From contig CABUIE010000011.1 in assembly GCA_902491565.1 (NCBI GenBank), positions 16,207 to 80,206 on the forward strand: a stretch of 64,000 nt of DNA, given 5' to 3'. Position 1 is the stretch's first letter; each line of letters starts with the position of its first letter. This DNA is from an uncultured Collinsella sp. Lineage in GTDB: Bacteria > Actinomycetota > Coriobacteriia > Coriobacteriales > Coriobacteriaceae. Positions 48,968-58,043 of the stretch are shown piece after piece. The notes under the pieces are model-generated. The model saw nothing but the letters and a program-made list of their open reading frames with translations, made no database searches and had not been told where the DNA came from. The translations under genes and the position numbers were made by a program.

Positions 48968-51409
48968 GTGGCAGAGCGTCCGACATACAAGCTCAGGTTT
49001 CTCGATCCCAAGAAGCGCTTTCCGGCGATGCCCGAGCAGCCTGCGGGACGCTCATATGGCGTGGTCTGGAAACTCTTTGGCGAGGACCAGCATGAATCTT
49101 GTTATGTCGTCGAATTCGTTGGCAAAAGTCATGTGTCGCTTTTGGGCTACGTAAGCGTTTCGGGTGAGGTGTACAAGGTGGACCGCCCCGTTAGCGAGGC
49201 TCCGCTGCCCAACGATCCCGACATGGAACTGGTCCTTGACGAGTCGGATTCCAGTATTGGTGAGATTATGGTAAGGGAAGCCAGCGGTGCAATGCGTACG
49301 TGCGCGCGAACCGTCGGCTCTCCCGAAGGCCCCATGCGCGAGCAGTCCGATCACGATACATGGAATTCGGCCCGCTCCCTTCCTTACGGCGAGTTCATGG
49401 CATCGATGTTCCTGCGCTACGTGATATTTGCCAACTCCGAAAGCGCTGTTGCGAACACGGCGGACGCCGACGGTCTCGATGCGGACATGCAAAACGTTGT
49501 CGACAAGATCAAGCTCGTAAAGTTGCCCGAGCCGGTCGAGGTGTTTTTGGGCTTTAACACGGCACCGCTACCTGACGCTATCGAGACGCTGCTCTACCGC
49601 GTTGACCATGCCGAGAATCCGAGCGGTATCGAGCGTTATGCCGCCGCCCTTATGAGCGAGGTCGACTTGCCCCGTCTGCGCACCATTGCCGCCAAGTCCG
49701 AAATGAGCCTAGCGCGCATCGACCGGTCGAAGCTGTTCTATCTCAATTTTGATCGTAGCCTGCTGGACCAGGGCGAGATTGACATGCTGCTTGCCATCGA
49801 GTGCCGTCTCAACCGCCTCTCCGGCATCCTCGAGCGCATCGGGGCCGGATTGGCCCCTGCGGCATCCTCGCCGAGCCTTGAGGGCTGCGCGCTCTTTGAT
49901 GCGTGGCATATCGCCAAGACGACCAACGATGTTCCCCGACTGCTCGATACGACCTCGAGCGATAACCCGTGGGGCAAACCGGGTACGGTGGCTTGCCAGC
50001 CGGGCGGTGAGTGGGATGTGCGTACCCGCTTCGCGCGTATTGTCGAGGCGCTCAACGTGGTCACGCGGCTCGACTATACCTATCGGGCAAATGTTGCCGA
50101 GGGGATTATGCTCGTTCGGTTTGGGCACTCTGTCGTGAATGCCATGCCGCAACGTGAATACGACGCTCAAGATGACGCCTGGCGCGAGCTGGAAGAGGAC
50201 ACGCGTGCGATCTGGGCCGCGGAGCACGATGCGCGCGTGGCACTCACGCTTGCGGCAGCGTGTTTTGCCGCGGGCACCTGCATCACGCGCTGCTATGTGC
50301 AGATTGCTGCTCCCGACAGTGAGCAGGGCGAGCGCGTTGTCGCAACGTATTTCTTTGGGCGCGCGGCCTATCTGGCCGATTGCGTGCCTGTCGCCAAGGA
50401 TCTTGAGAGCATGGACATGGACGATATGCCGTGCAAGCGTGTGCTTGAGGCGTATGAGTCAACCGCTCCGGAGACGATTGAGCCTGCGGAGGTTCATGCT
50501 CGTCCGCGTGATGACCATCGCACACTGCCGCCGGCGCTGCGCGATCTGCTGCTCGCCGATAAGGCTGACGAGTTGGAGGTCATGGAAGAGGACGATGACC
50601 CATACGTGGCCCGTGTTGTTGAATTGCGCGAGCAGGCAAAAGTCGACCGTACAGGTGCTTTTGAAGGCTTTTCCCGTCTTGTCGAGGAGTTGGAGGCTAA
50701 GTGCGCCGTCGCCGAGCTTTTGGCGACAGGTCCGGTTCAAACGCAGTTTTGCGATAACCAGCTGGTGCGCATGGTGCTACCGGTGTTGGAAGAAGACCGC
50801 TCTGTGCGAATCCTTCGTGCGCCCGATGCGCTGTACTTTGCCCAGCACGAGATCTGCAGCTTTTACGCCGAGCAAGAGGACTTTGAACGAGCGCTGCCCG
50901 AGGTGCGCCATCTTTACGATCTGGCGCGCTCGTCCATGCAATCGCACTTTGCGCTCATCAACGTGCTTGCGCGTCTGGAGCGCTTTGACGAGATTATCGA
51001 GGTGGCGCGCCACGGCCTACGTATTGCCAGCGATCGTTCTGCAATCGGCTACCTGTTCTATCGCTTGGCGTTTGCCTATTGGAATTGCGATCAGCTCGAC
51101 CTGGCGCTGGCTTGTTACCGTCTCGTGCCGCGCGGCGAGGAGTCGGGCAGTAGCGCGCTGGAAGAAATGCAGGGCCTTATGAACGAGATGGGCGTTAGCG
51201 AGCCTCCGACGTTCGAGGAAGCGGGCGAGACTATCCGCAAGGCTGGACTTGAGTTGCCGCCAGTGTCCGCCGTGACGAATCAGCTGGCAGATGCCGCTGT
51301 GCAACTGGTCGACAACGGCTTCTTTTTCCTGGCACGCGGTTGCATCTTCCAAATGTGGCGCACCATGGGCAACGACGAGCTCGGCTCCCTCAACCGCTCG
51401 CTGGGGTAG
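48968..51409 (+). CDS. Large TPR-containing protein of unknown function
   Basis: The 813-residue cytoplasmic protein has no signal peptide. The C-terminal third (residues ~630-740) shows TPR-like helix pairs: EQEDFERALPEVRHLYDLAR, RLERFDEIIEVARHGLRIA, AYWNCDQLDLALACYRLVP. The N-terminal part is not recognisable. The start is GTG 48968 with only a weak ribosome-binding site; no in-frame ATG is close. It stands alone between the tRNA-Arg cluster and the ATPase gene. Confidence 0.7.
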   Translation: MAERPTYKLRFLDPKKRFPAMPEQPAGRSYGVVWKLFGEDQHESCYVVEFVGKSHVSLLGYVSVSGEVYKVDRPVSEAPLPNDPDMELVLDESDSSIGEIMVREASGAMRTCARTVGSPEGPMREQSDHDTWNSARSLPYGEFMASMFLRYVIFANSESAVANTADADGLDADMQNVVDKIKLVKLPEPVEVFLGFNTAPLPDAIETLLYRVDHAENPSGIERYAAALMSEVDLPRLRTIAAKSEMSLARIDRSKLFYLNFDRSLLDQGEIDMLLAIECRLNRLSGILERIGAGLAPAASSPSLEGCALFDAWHIAKTTNDVPRLLDTTSSDNPWGKPGTVACQPGGEWDVRTRFARIVEALNVVTRLDYTYRANVAEGIMLVRFGHSVVNAMPQREYDAQDDAWRELEEDTRAIWAAEHDARVALTLAAACFAAGTCITRCYVQIAAPDSEQGERVVATYFFGRAAYLADCVPVAKDLESMDMDDMPCKRVLEAYESTAPETIEPAEVHARPRDDHRTLPPALRDLLLADKADELEVMEEDDDPYVARVVELREQAKVDRTGAFEGFSRLVEELEAKCAVAELLATGPVQTQFCDNQLVRMVLPVLEEDRSVRILRAPDALYFAQHEICSFYAEQEDFERALPEVRHLYDLARSSMQSHFALINVLARLERFDEIIEVARHGLRIASDRSAIGYLFYRLAFAYWNCDQLDLALACYRLVPRGEESGSSALEEMQGLMNEMGVSEPPTFEEAGETIRKAGLELPPVSAVTNQLADAAVQLVDNGFFFLARGCIFQMWRTMGNDELGSLNRSLG

Positions 51410-51498
51410 GGGCGATATAGAGGGGCCGCACCGCGCTATTTGTATCGGCGCGGGCGGGAGGACCCGGCAGGATTGGTAAGGCATAAAGCCGCCGAGCC

Positions 51499-51552
51499 TG
51501 CTAAAACTGTTAAACTCTGCTAAAGTTGCTAAACTTTGTTAAAGTTGTTAAA
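51499..51552 (+). repeat. Array of six TGYTAAA heptamers
   Basis: TGYTAAA starts at 51499, 51508, 51518, 51527, 51537 and 51546, with alternating 9/10-bp spacing, ending 20 bp before the ATPase start codon. The array is AT-rich in a GC-rich genome. The period places all sites on roughly one DNA face. Confidence 0.85.
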
Positions 51553-51571
51553 ACTAGCAGAGGAGGGCAGA

Positions 51572-52654
51572 ATGACGAAAGCTGTTAACCCCTTTAAGCC
51601 AACGGCGGGCATGAATCCGCCTGAGCTTATCGGACGGGACACTGTTTTGGATGACTTTGCCGAGGCTCTTGAGAATGGTCCTGGTGCCCCCGATCGACTC
51701 ATGCGCATCTCGGGCGTCCGAGGCACAGGTAAAACGGTGCTCCTTAATGCATTGGGTGACCTTGCACGCAAAAAAGGATTCGAGGTCGTTGACGTTGCCT
51801 CCAATGCTGGTTTTTGCAATAGAATCCTCGAGGCTCTGCAGCGAAACGTTCGTCTTGAATCAATCTCGATTTCCCCATCGATTTTAGGGGTCAGCCTTGG
51901 CTCCATGGAGATGTCGAAGTCGGCCTCTCATCTGGGCGAGGCGATGTACGATGCTGCGAAGCGCGGTGGTCTGCTCATTACGCTCGACGAGATCCAGGAT
52001 GCCTCAACTGAGGAAATGCGCGAGCTAGGCAATGAGATGCAGCTCTTGATCCGCCAAGGAGCGAATGTCGCTTTCGCTTTCGCCGGGCTGCCGACATCGG
52101 TAGATGGCGTGGTGGTGGATGATACGTTGACGTTCCTTCAGCGAGCCAAACATGTTGAACTTACTCGGCTTTCCGATTTTGAAGTTGGCGGATCGTTTGA
52201 GGATACGATGAGACGAGCGGGCAAGGAGCTCGACAAAGGTGCCGCTGAGCTATTAACAAAAGCTTCGGCAGGCTATCCCTTTATGGTCCAGCTGGTCGGA
52301 TATTACGCTTGGCAGGTTGCTGCGCGCAGTGGGGCGGAGAGCGTGAGCGAAGAGGCGGCTCGTAAGGGTATCCAGGCGGCTCTTGATAGCTTTAATGCTA
52401 TGGTGATTGCCCCAGCGCTGCGCAGGGTGTCGGAACGGCAGTTTCAGTATCTCGCGGCGATGGCTCAATGCGAGGGCGTCGATATCGCCAACGGCGATAT
52501 CGCCAAGAAGATGGGTTTGTCGGCGAACAAAGTTGGGTCATATCGCAAGCGTCTGATCGATGCGGGGTTGATTGAGCCCGCGGGCTATGGCCGTGTTTCG
52601 TTTGCAATTCCATACATGCGCGATTATCTGTTGGAGACCGTTCGAGAGGACTAA
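51572..52654 (+). CDS. AAA-type ATPase with C-terminal winged-helix (archaeal ATPase/ORC-like)
   Basis: The 360-residue protein has Walker A ISGVRGTGKTVLLN (residues ~47-60), Walker B LLITLDEIQD (~130-139), a sensor-1-like FAFAGLPTSV and a C-terminal winged-helix (DIAKKMGLSANKVGSYRKRLID, then LIEPAGYGRVSFAIP). This is the layout of stand-alone archaeal-type ATPases and Orc/Cdc6-like proteins often found in accessory DNA. ATG 51572 follows GAGGAGGG. The heptamer array directly upstream is probably its binding site. Confidence 0.75.
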   Translation: MTKAVNPFKPTAGMNPPELIGRDTVLDDFAEALENGPGAPDRLMRISGVRGTGKTVLLNALGDLARKKGFEVVDVASNAGFCNRILEALQRNVRLESISISPSILGVSLGSMEMSKSASHLGEAMYDAAKRGGLLITLDEIQDASTEEMRELGNEMQLLIRQGANVAFAFAGLPTSVDGVVVDDTLTFLQRAKHVELTRLSDFEVGGSFEDTMRRAGKELDKGAAELLTKASAGYPFMVQLVGYYAWQVAARSGAESVSEEAARKGIQAALDSFNAMVIAPALRRVSERQFQYLAAMAQCEGVDIANGDIAKKMGLSANKVGSYRKRLIDAGLIEPAGYGRVSFAIPYMRDYLLETVRED

Positions 52655-52703
52655 TAAAGAATGGGCTGTCCGCGCTGTCGCTGGGGCCGTCCTTGTATCT
52701 TTG

Positions 52704-52758
52704 TCTCAACCTGTAACATCTGGAGGGGATTACGGCCTGCAGATGTTACAGGTTGAGA
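52704..52758. repeat. 19-bp perfect inverted repeat after the ATPase gene
   Basis: Arms 52704-52722 and 52740-52758 (TCTCAACCTGTAACATCTG and its complement) with a 17-bp loop. No T-run follows, so it is not a classical terminator. It may be an operator or the remnant end of an inserted element. Confidence 0.7.
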
Positions 52759-52820
52759 TGATTGACTGAGACGTTTACTGGTAAAAGAGAGGTAAAAGAG
52801 GAAACGCCTCAAAATTCCCC

Positions 52821-52849
52821 TTGCCCAACTTCGGCTGTTTGGTTACTAT
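52821..52849 (+). promoter_or_regulatory. Promoter of tRNA-Ser
   Basis: TTGCCC (52821-52826), 17-bp spacer, TACTAT (52844-52849). Confidence 0.7.
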
Positions 52850-52863
52850 AGAACGGCTGTTAC

Positions 52864-52954
52864 GGAGAGCTGACCGAGAGGCCGAAGGTGCTCGCCTGCT
52901 AAGCGAGTATGCCCCAAAAGGGCATCTGGGGTTCGAATCCCCAGCTCTCCGCCA
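52864..52954 (+). tRNA. tRNA-Ser (anticodon GCT)
   Basis: Acceptor GGAGAGC/GCTCTCC, anticodon stem CTCGC/GCGAG with loop CTGCTAA giving GCT, long variable arm (ATGCCC/GGGCAT), T-arm CTGGGGTTCGAATCCCCAG, discriminator G and encoded CCA. Confidence 0.96.
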
Positions 52955-52968
52955 GTATGACTTTGAAG

Positions 52969-52996
52969 AAGGGGCCCATTTGGGGCCCTTTTTTAT
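52969..52996 (+). terminator. Terminator of tRNA-Ser
   Basis: AAGGGGCCC and GGGGCCCTT pair around ATTT with one bulge, followed by TTTTT. Beyond it (about 53010-53032) lies GCTGGGGATTAGAGTCC, a decayed inverted T-arm like those behind Phe, Leu and Arg. Confidence 0.75.
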
Positions 52997-53130
52997 TATC
53001 AAGAATGGCAGCTGGGGATTAGAGTCCGAAAGGGCGTGAACATTAGGCAAACACGGGGCGCTTGAAAACGGGGAGACCCAGGCGTGCTCGTGCACCCCGG
53101 TGTGGGGTTCCGAGGGGATGGAGTAGAAAT

Positions 53131-54282
53131 ATGGTAAAGGTCGGGCTGCGTAAGCCGAATCTAAAGACATCACTCAAGGCAAGAACGACCGGCAGAGCGA
53201 AGCGCGCGGTAAAGCGGGCGATAATCCCCGGCTATGGTAAGAAGGGCATGGGGTGGATCAAAAATCCGAAGAAGGCTGCTTACAATGCCGTATACAGCAG
53301 AACGACCGTCGGAGTTGGGGATGTCGCTCGCGCCGTTGCTAAATCAGGCGCTCGGAGCTCGGCGTCAAGGACGTCCTCAATTACTGTTTCATCGCATGAA
53401 ATTACACCTTTGGCGAAGCCTGAACAGAAATCTCTCACTCGAGAGATTACGTCGGTTGACAGGGCAAACAAGGCGCTTTTGCTATGCTTCCTTCTTGGGT
53501 GGTCGGGCGCTCATAGGGCGTATGCACGGATGTGGGGTAGCTTCTTTCTATATCTCTTTACCTTTGGCCTTTTTGGATTTGGTTGGCTGTTTGATATTGT
53601 GACACTACTGATGAGACGCTCCGAGCTAAGGCGTCTCGGCGACAGTGATCAGACTCAACAGCAAGCGCCATGTTCCGTTGATTCTACATTCGATCGAAAT
53701 GTCGCCGACTCCGGAAATTGGGAACAGCGTGGAGATGGGGAGGCTGCGGCTCGGCTAGAGCTTCAACGTAAAAACCGTGCCTATATGGAAGAAAACGGCA
53801 TCGACGTGGAGATGTTTACCGAGGAAAAGGTCGCGGCGGACGCCTTGCGAACCATTGAGTCGGTATGCCCGTGCATGCTTAGGTTTGACCGAGGCATGAG
53901 CGAAGAGGAGCCAAGCATCAGCTTTTGCTCTCCAACAAAGACGGGGAAGATGCCCAAGAATGTCGTCGAGGCCCGCATTTACCATCAGGACGTGAAGCTA
54001 TTGATGGATTCCCACGGCTTCGAATTGCCGGAGTATGGTGACAGCATCAATGTCATGATTAGTTATCTAGCTGATGGGCGCATAAATAAAGTCGATATCC
54101 ATGGGTTCCATAATGGCCGCTCCGTTAGTGTCTCCATTCGCAGGCGGAGCGACGATCTTGTTATGACGAGTGCGGGCACCATCGGAGAAACGGGTGCCTG
54201 GCAATCGCTGTGTCCTGGGGCAGACCCCTCAGCTGGGGACCTTTTCAGGGCCTTGACCAAGGAGGTCGAAAGGATCTACTAG
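53131..54282 (+). CDS. TM2 domain protein with DUF4236-like basic N-terminus
   Basis: The 383-residue protein starts MVKVGLRKPNLKTSLKARTT followed by more basic residues (GRAKRAVKRAIIPGYGKKGMG). Around residues 110-160 there is a TM2 domain (KALLLCFLLGWSGAHRAY, LFTFGLFGFGWLFDIVTLL). The C-terminal half is soluble, with cysteines at VCPCM. The role is unknown. Codon use is less GC-biased than in the housekeeping genes, suggesting transfer. The start ATG 53131 is supported by GAGGGG some distance upstream; a shorter start cannot be excluded. Confidence 0.68.
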   Translation: MVKVGLRKPNLKTSLKARTTGRAKRAVKRAIIPGYGKKGMGWIKNPKKAAYNAVYSRTTVGVGDVARAVAKSGARSSASRTSSITVSSHEITPLAKPEQKSLTREITSVDRANKALLLCFLLGWSGAHRAYARMWGSFFLYLFTFGLFGFGWLFDIVTLLMRRSELRRLGDSDQTQQQAPCSVDSTFDRNVADSGNWEQRGDGEAAARLELQRKNRAYMEENGIDVEMFTEEKVAADALRTIESVCPCMLRFDRGMSEEEPSISFCSPTKTGKMPKNVVEARIYHQDVKLLMDSHGFELPEYGDSINVMISYLADGRINKVDIHGFHNGRSVSVSIRRRSDDLVMTSAGTIGETGAWQSLCPGADPSAGDLFRALTKEVERIY

Positions 54283-54385
54283 CATGCCCGGTGGACCCGT
54301 TTTCAAGGTCCGAAAAGACACAGCGAAGGTAAACGGCTAGCAATGTCGCTTTGGTGATTCTGACGCATCCCGTTTAAGAGGTATT

Positions 54386-54413
54386 CAAAAAGAGGCGCCC
54401 GTTGGACGCCTCT
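54386..54413 (-). terminator. Terminator of the dacA-type gene
   Basis: On the minus strand AGAGGCG/CGCCTCT (54413-54407 with 54397-54391) is followed by a T-run (54391-54387), 30 bp after the stop codon. Confidence 0.8.
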
Positions 54414-54442
54414 CCAATCTCAAATGTAATGTTCCCCCAGCC

Positions 54443-55783
54443 CTACACCTCGGGCGCCTTGGCTACGGTCTCGCTCTCTGCCGTGAGTGGCCGGTTGTCG
54501 ATGCGGCGGCCCAGGCGGTCGAGCTTCACGAGGAGCCATTCAATGGGATTCGGCCCTGTGCCTTCCTCGTCGGCAACCAGGTCCATGACGGCGACCTTGG
54601 TGCCGTCCTGCTTGAGCGTAACGCTGCCTACCTTGTCGCCAACATGCACCGTGCCCGAAAGATCGTCGTAGCTAACCTTTTCGGTCACCTCGCCGGCAAG
54701 GGAAAACACGGTCGCTTGCGCCGTAGGATCGGCGAGCGTGGCGTCGATCGTCTTATCCGTCCAGTCGGTTTGACTGATGCGCGCCATAAGCGGGTTGCCG
54801 TTGGCGGTCTTTTCCTGCGTGTTGGCGATTGCGACCGCCGCCTTGTGACCGTAGTACCAATTGGCAAGGGTTGCGGTATCGGTAAAGCGCTGGTCGGTGG
54901 TGGTGGAGTTCAAAACGACGGTGTAGATCTCGTCGCCGTCGCGGTTGTAGGCGCTCGTAAAGCAATAGCCCGCGTCGTCGGTGGTGCCGGTCTTGCCGCC
55001 GATGTTGCCATCTTGGCCCAGCAAATAGTTATGCGTGTCCATGGAATGCGAATGGTCGGTGCCGTCGGCGCCCGTGGCCTCGATCCAGGAATCCTCGCTC
55101 GCTACGACCTCGCGGATCGTGTCGTTTTTCATGGCCTCCTGCATCATCAGCGCTACGTCGTGTGCGGTTGAGTGCATATCGCCAGCCCACTCATCAAAGT
55201 CCAGACCATGCGGGTTTTCAAAAAGCGTACCGGTGCAGCCGAGCTTCTTAGCGCGCTCGTTCATGGCCTTCACAAATGTGGCCTCGGCGTCTTTGGTCTT
55301 AGGGTCGATCTTCTTGCCCACATATTCGGCGAGCACGATGGCGGCGTCGTTGCCCGAGGGAATCATCAGGCCGCGCAGCGCCTGCTCCACGGTAAGCTTG
55401 TCGCCTTCGAGCAAGCCGGCGGTCGAATTGCCCACGGTGACTGCGGCGTTGCTCACCGTGACCTTCTCGTCCATCTTGCAATTCTCGACGGTTAGGATTG
55501 CGGTCATGACCTTGGTGATCGAGGCAATCTTGACCTGCTCATCGGCGCCGCGCCCATAGTAGACGGTGCCGTCTTTGCCCATGACGAGGGCATTGGTCGC
55601 ATCGATATCGGGCAGGTTTTCGGCCGTGATGCCGCGCGCATCGGCGGTTTTGCCGCAAACATTGTCGGTCGTGAGCACTTGGGCGCCGGCGACGGTGGGC
55701 GCGCCAGCGGCAAGGGCGATAGCGCAGACAAAGCCGGCGGCAAGCTGGGCTGAGCGCTTTGCAAAAGAGGTGAGGGACTTCAC
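54443..55783 (-). CDS. D-alanyl-D-alanine carboxypeptidase (S11 family)
   Basis: The 446-residue protein trims D-Ala from peptidoglycan pentapeptides at the outer face of the membrane. The signal peptide ends near AGAQ (residue 35). The catalytic SxxK is SITK (88-91), SxN is SGN (143-145) and KTG is KTGT (264-267). A C-terminal beta domain and a final amphipathic segment (NPIEWLLVKLDRLGRRIDN) follow. The start is a GTG at 55783 giving a normal signal peptide; longer frames would read through a TATACT promoter-like element. It lies divergent to a VanRS-like system. Confidence 0.9.
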   Translation of the reverse strand: MKSLTSFAKRSAQLAAGFVCAIALAAGAPTVAGAQVLTTDNVCGKTADARGITAENLPDIDATNALVMGKDGTVYYGRGADEQVKIASITKVMTAILTVENCKMDEKVTVSNAAVTVGNSTAGLLEGDKLTVEQALRGLMIPSGNDAAIVLAEYVGKKIDPKTKDAEATFVKAMNERAKKLGCTGTLFENPHGLDFDEWAGDMHSTAHDVALMMQEAMKNDTIREVVASEDSWIEATGADGTDHSHSMDTHNYLLGQDGNIGGKTGTTDDAGYCFTSAYNRDGDEIYTVVLNSTTTDQRFTDTATLANWYYGHKAAVAIANTQEKTANGNPLMARISQTDWTDKTIDATLADPTAQATVFSLAGEVTEKVSYDDLSGTVHVGDKVGSVTLKQDGTKVAVMDLVADEEGTGPNPIEWLLVKLDRLGRRIDNRPLTAESETVAKAPEV

Positions 55784-55980
55784 AGATTTCGCTTTCGACG
55801 GGATGGTCTCTTCTGAAACTAGAGTATATCGTTTGCCGGCGTCGGCGATCATCGCGTGCGCGCTTGGCCCACATCCGCACCCGAACGGGCACAAGGGTGC
55901 TTAAGGCCGACTTAATCACCCACGCTTGTTGTGTGTGGCGTGCGTCGCCTCAGGCATAATGGAGCGCGAGAGGAGCACGC

Positions 55981-56676
55981 ATGAACGAGCGCATTTTGGT
56001 AGTTGATGACGAGAAGGCCATCGCCGACTTGGTTGGCATCTACCTTACAAAAGAGGGCTTTGATGTCCAGATTGCCTATAGCGGGGCCGATGCTGCCAAG
56101 GCGATTTTGGAGCAGGAGTTCGATCTGGCGCTGCTTGATGTCATGCTGCCCGATATCGATGGCTTTGAGCTGCTGCGTACGATCCGTTCCAGCCATACCT
56201 ATCCCGTGATCATGCTGACGGCGCGCGATGCCCAGCAAGACAAGATCGAGGGCCTTTCGCTTGGCGCGGACGATTACGTGGTTAAGCCGTTCCGCCCGCT
56301 GGAGCTCATCGCGCGCGTGCACGCTCAGCTTCGCCGCTACACCAGTTACGGTAGCCGTGCACAGGCGGCCGAGTCGCCGACCATTCAGCTCGACGGCTTG
56401 GAGATCAACCGCGACGCTCGTTCCGTGACGGTGGACGGTGCACCGGTACGCCTCACACCCACCGAGTATTCAATCTTGCTGTATCTGGTCGAGCATCGCG
56501 GCAGCGTGGTGGCCGTGGAGGACCTGTTCCGTGCGGTGTGGAACGAGGATTTTATGCCCGGCTCCAACAATACGGTGATGGTGCACATTCGCCACCTGCG
56601 CGAAAAGATCGGCGACGACGCACAAAAGCCGCGCTTTATCAAAAACGTCTGGGGCGTCGGCTACATAATCGAATAA
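55981..56676 (+). CDS. VanR/OmpR-family response regulator
   Basis: The 231-residue regulator has a receiver domain (phospho-acceptor Asp53 in LLDVMLPD, Lys102 in VVKPF) and a winged-helix DNA-binding domain (TPTEYSILLYLVEHRG, NVWGVGYIIE). Sequence and gene order resemble VanR, which controls D-Ala-D-Ala peptidoglycan genes. ATG 55981 follows GAGAGGAG. The histidine kinase gene follows after 25 bp. Confidence 0.9.
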   Translation: MNERILVVDDEKAIADLVGIYLTKEGFDVQIAYSGADAAKAILEQEFDLALLDVMLPDIDGFELLRTIRSSHTYPVIMLTARDAQQDKIEGLSLGADDYVVKPFRPLELIARVHAQLRRYTSYGSRAQAAESPTIQLDGLEINRDARSVTVDGAPVRLTPTEYSILLYLVEHRGSVVAVEDLFRAVWNEDFMPGSNNTVMVHIRHLREKIGDDAQKPRFIKNVWGVGYIIE

Positions 56677-56701
56677 CGCCTTTGATGGTGGGGAAGTGGA
56701 T

Positions 56702-57940
56702 ATGACAAAAGACGATAGGCAGGCATTCGAGGTACCCGATCGGCTCTTTGATTACGTGAGGTCGGTCGTCGACAACCGTGCGCTTGCAACGGTGCTGCTC
56801 TTTTTGCTGAGCCTGCTGCTGATTGGCATCGACAACATCGTCGGAATCTTGGCGGTGCTGCTTGTTGGCTTTTTGCTGATCGATCGATTTGAGATCGTGC
56901 GCCGCTGCGTGGTGATTGGCGGCGCCGCGTGGGCCATGACGTTGGCGATTGGCGCCATGGCGCTCGGCGGCATCGAAGGGCCGGTGCTGTTCGATGCCGG
57001 CTTTGTATTCAACATGCTTGGCTTTGTGCTGGCGCTTGCCGCGTGCGTGATGTTCTTGTGCGGCCGAGCCCTGTACTACCAGGGCTACGAACAGGGCGAG
57101 CAGCATGCCGATTGTGTGCTGGCCGCTCGTATTCAAGATCGCCTGATCGATCACCCCGACACCTGGGACAACATCGACGGCGACTTCTTGGAGGTCGAGG
57201 GCGCCCTTAACCGCGTGCGTGACCGTGAGCGCAAGGTGCAGCAAGCTCTGCGTGACGAGTCGCATCGCAAGGACGATCTGGTTACGTACTTGGCACATGA
57301 CCTACGCACCCCGCTTGCGAGCGTAGTGGGCTATCTTTCGCTGCTGCAAGAGGCTCCCGAGCTGCCGGTTGAGCAACGTGCGCACTTTACGGGCGTGGCG
57401 CTCGACAAGGCGCACCGGCTCGATACGCTCATCGAAGAGTTCTTCGATATCACGCGCTTTGACTTCCACGATATCGTGCTCACGCGCGGCTATGTTGATC
57501 TGGGGTTGCTGCTGGCTCAGGTGGCTGACGAGTTCTATCCCATCCTCAACGAGCAGCATAAGGAAGTCCAAGTTGATATTCGCGAGGACCTGACGGTGCT
57601 CGTGGATGGCGACAAAATGGCTCGCGTGTTCAACAACATCATGAAAAACGCTATTGCCTATAGCTATGAGGGCTCGACCATCACGATCGAGGCCAGACGC
57701 CGGGACGGCGGTGGCGTGCGCGTGCGCTTTATCAATCAGGGCGATCCCATCCCTGCGGCTAAGCTCAAGGTGATCTTTGAGAAGTTCTATCGCCTGGATG
57801 CGGCGCGTGCGACCAATCGCGGCGGCGCTGGACTGGGGCTTGCCATCGCCAAGGAGATCGTATGCGCGCACGGCGGTACCGTTGCATGTGAATCGACGCC
57901 CGAACACACGATATTCACCATCGAGCTGCCCGCCGCATAG
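56702..57940 (+). CDS. VanS-like sensor histidine kinase
   Basis: The 412-residue protein has four or more N-terminal membrane helices without a large sensor loop, then a dimerisation domain with YLAHDLRTPLASVVGYL (His in H-box) and an HATPase domain with N box NNIMKNAIAYS, F box FEKFYRLDAAR and G box GGAGLGLAIAKEIV. ATG 56702 follows GGGGAAG. Likely targets include the adjacent dacA-type gene. Confidence 0.88.
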   Translation: MTKDDRQAFEVPDRLFDYVRSVVDNRALATVLLFLLSLLLIGIDNIVGILAVLLVGFLLIDRFEIVRRCVVIGGAAWAMTLAIGAMALGGIEGPVLFDAGFVFNMLGFVLALAACVMFLCGRALYYQGYEQGEQHADCVLAARIQDRLIDHPDTWDNIDGDFLEVEGALNRVRDRERKVQQALRDESHRKDDLVTYLAHDLRTPLASVVGYLSLLQEAPELPVEQRAHFTGVALDKAHRLDTLIEEFFDITRFDFHDIVLTRGYVDLGLLLAQVADEFYPILNEQHKEVQVDIREDLTVLVDGDKMARVFNNIMKNAIAYSYEGSTITIEARRRDGGGVRVRFINQGDPIPAAKLKVIFEKFYRLDAARATNRGGAGLGLAIAKEIVCAHGGTVACESTPEHTIFTIELPAA

Positions 57941-58043
57941 CCAGCGTGCCCTTACAAACACTTGACAATGCGCTCACGTGCATATGAGCCGCGATTCCTA
58001 CTATCGATACTGCTGAATTGATATCGATGTGGAGGTATGCGGT

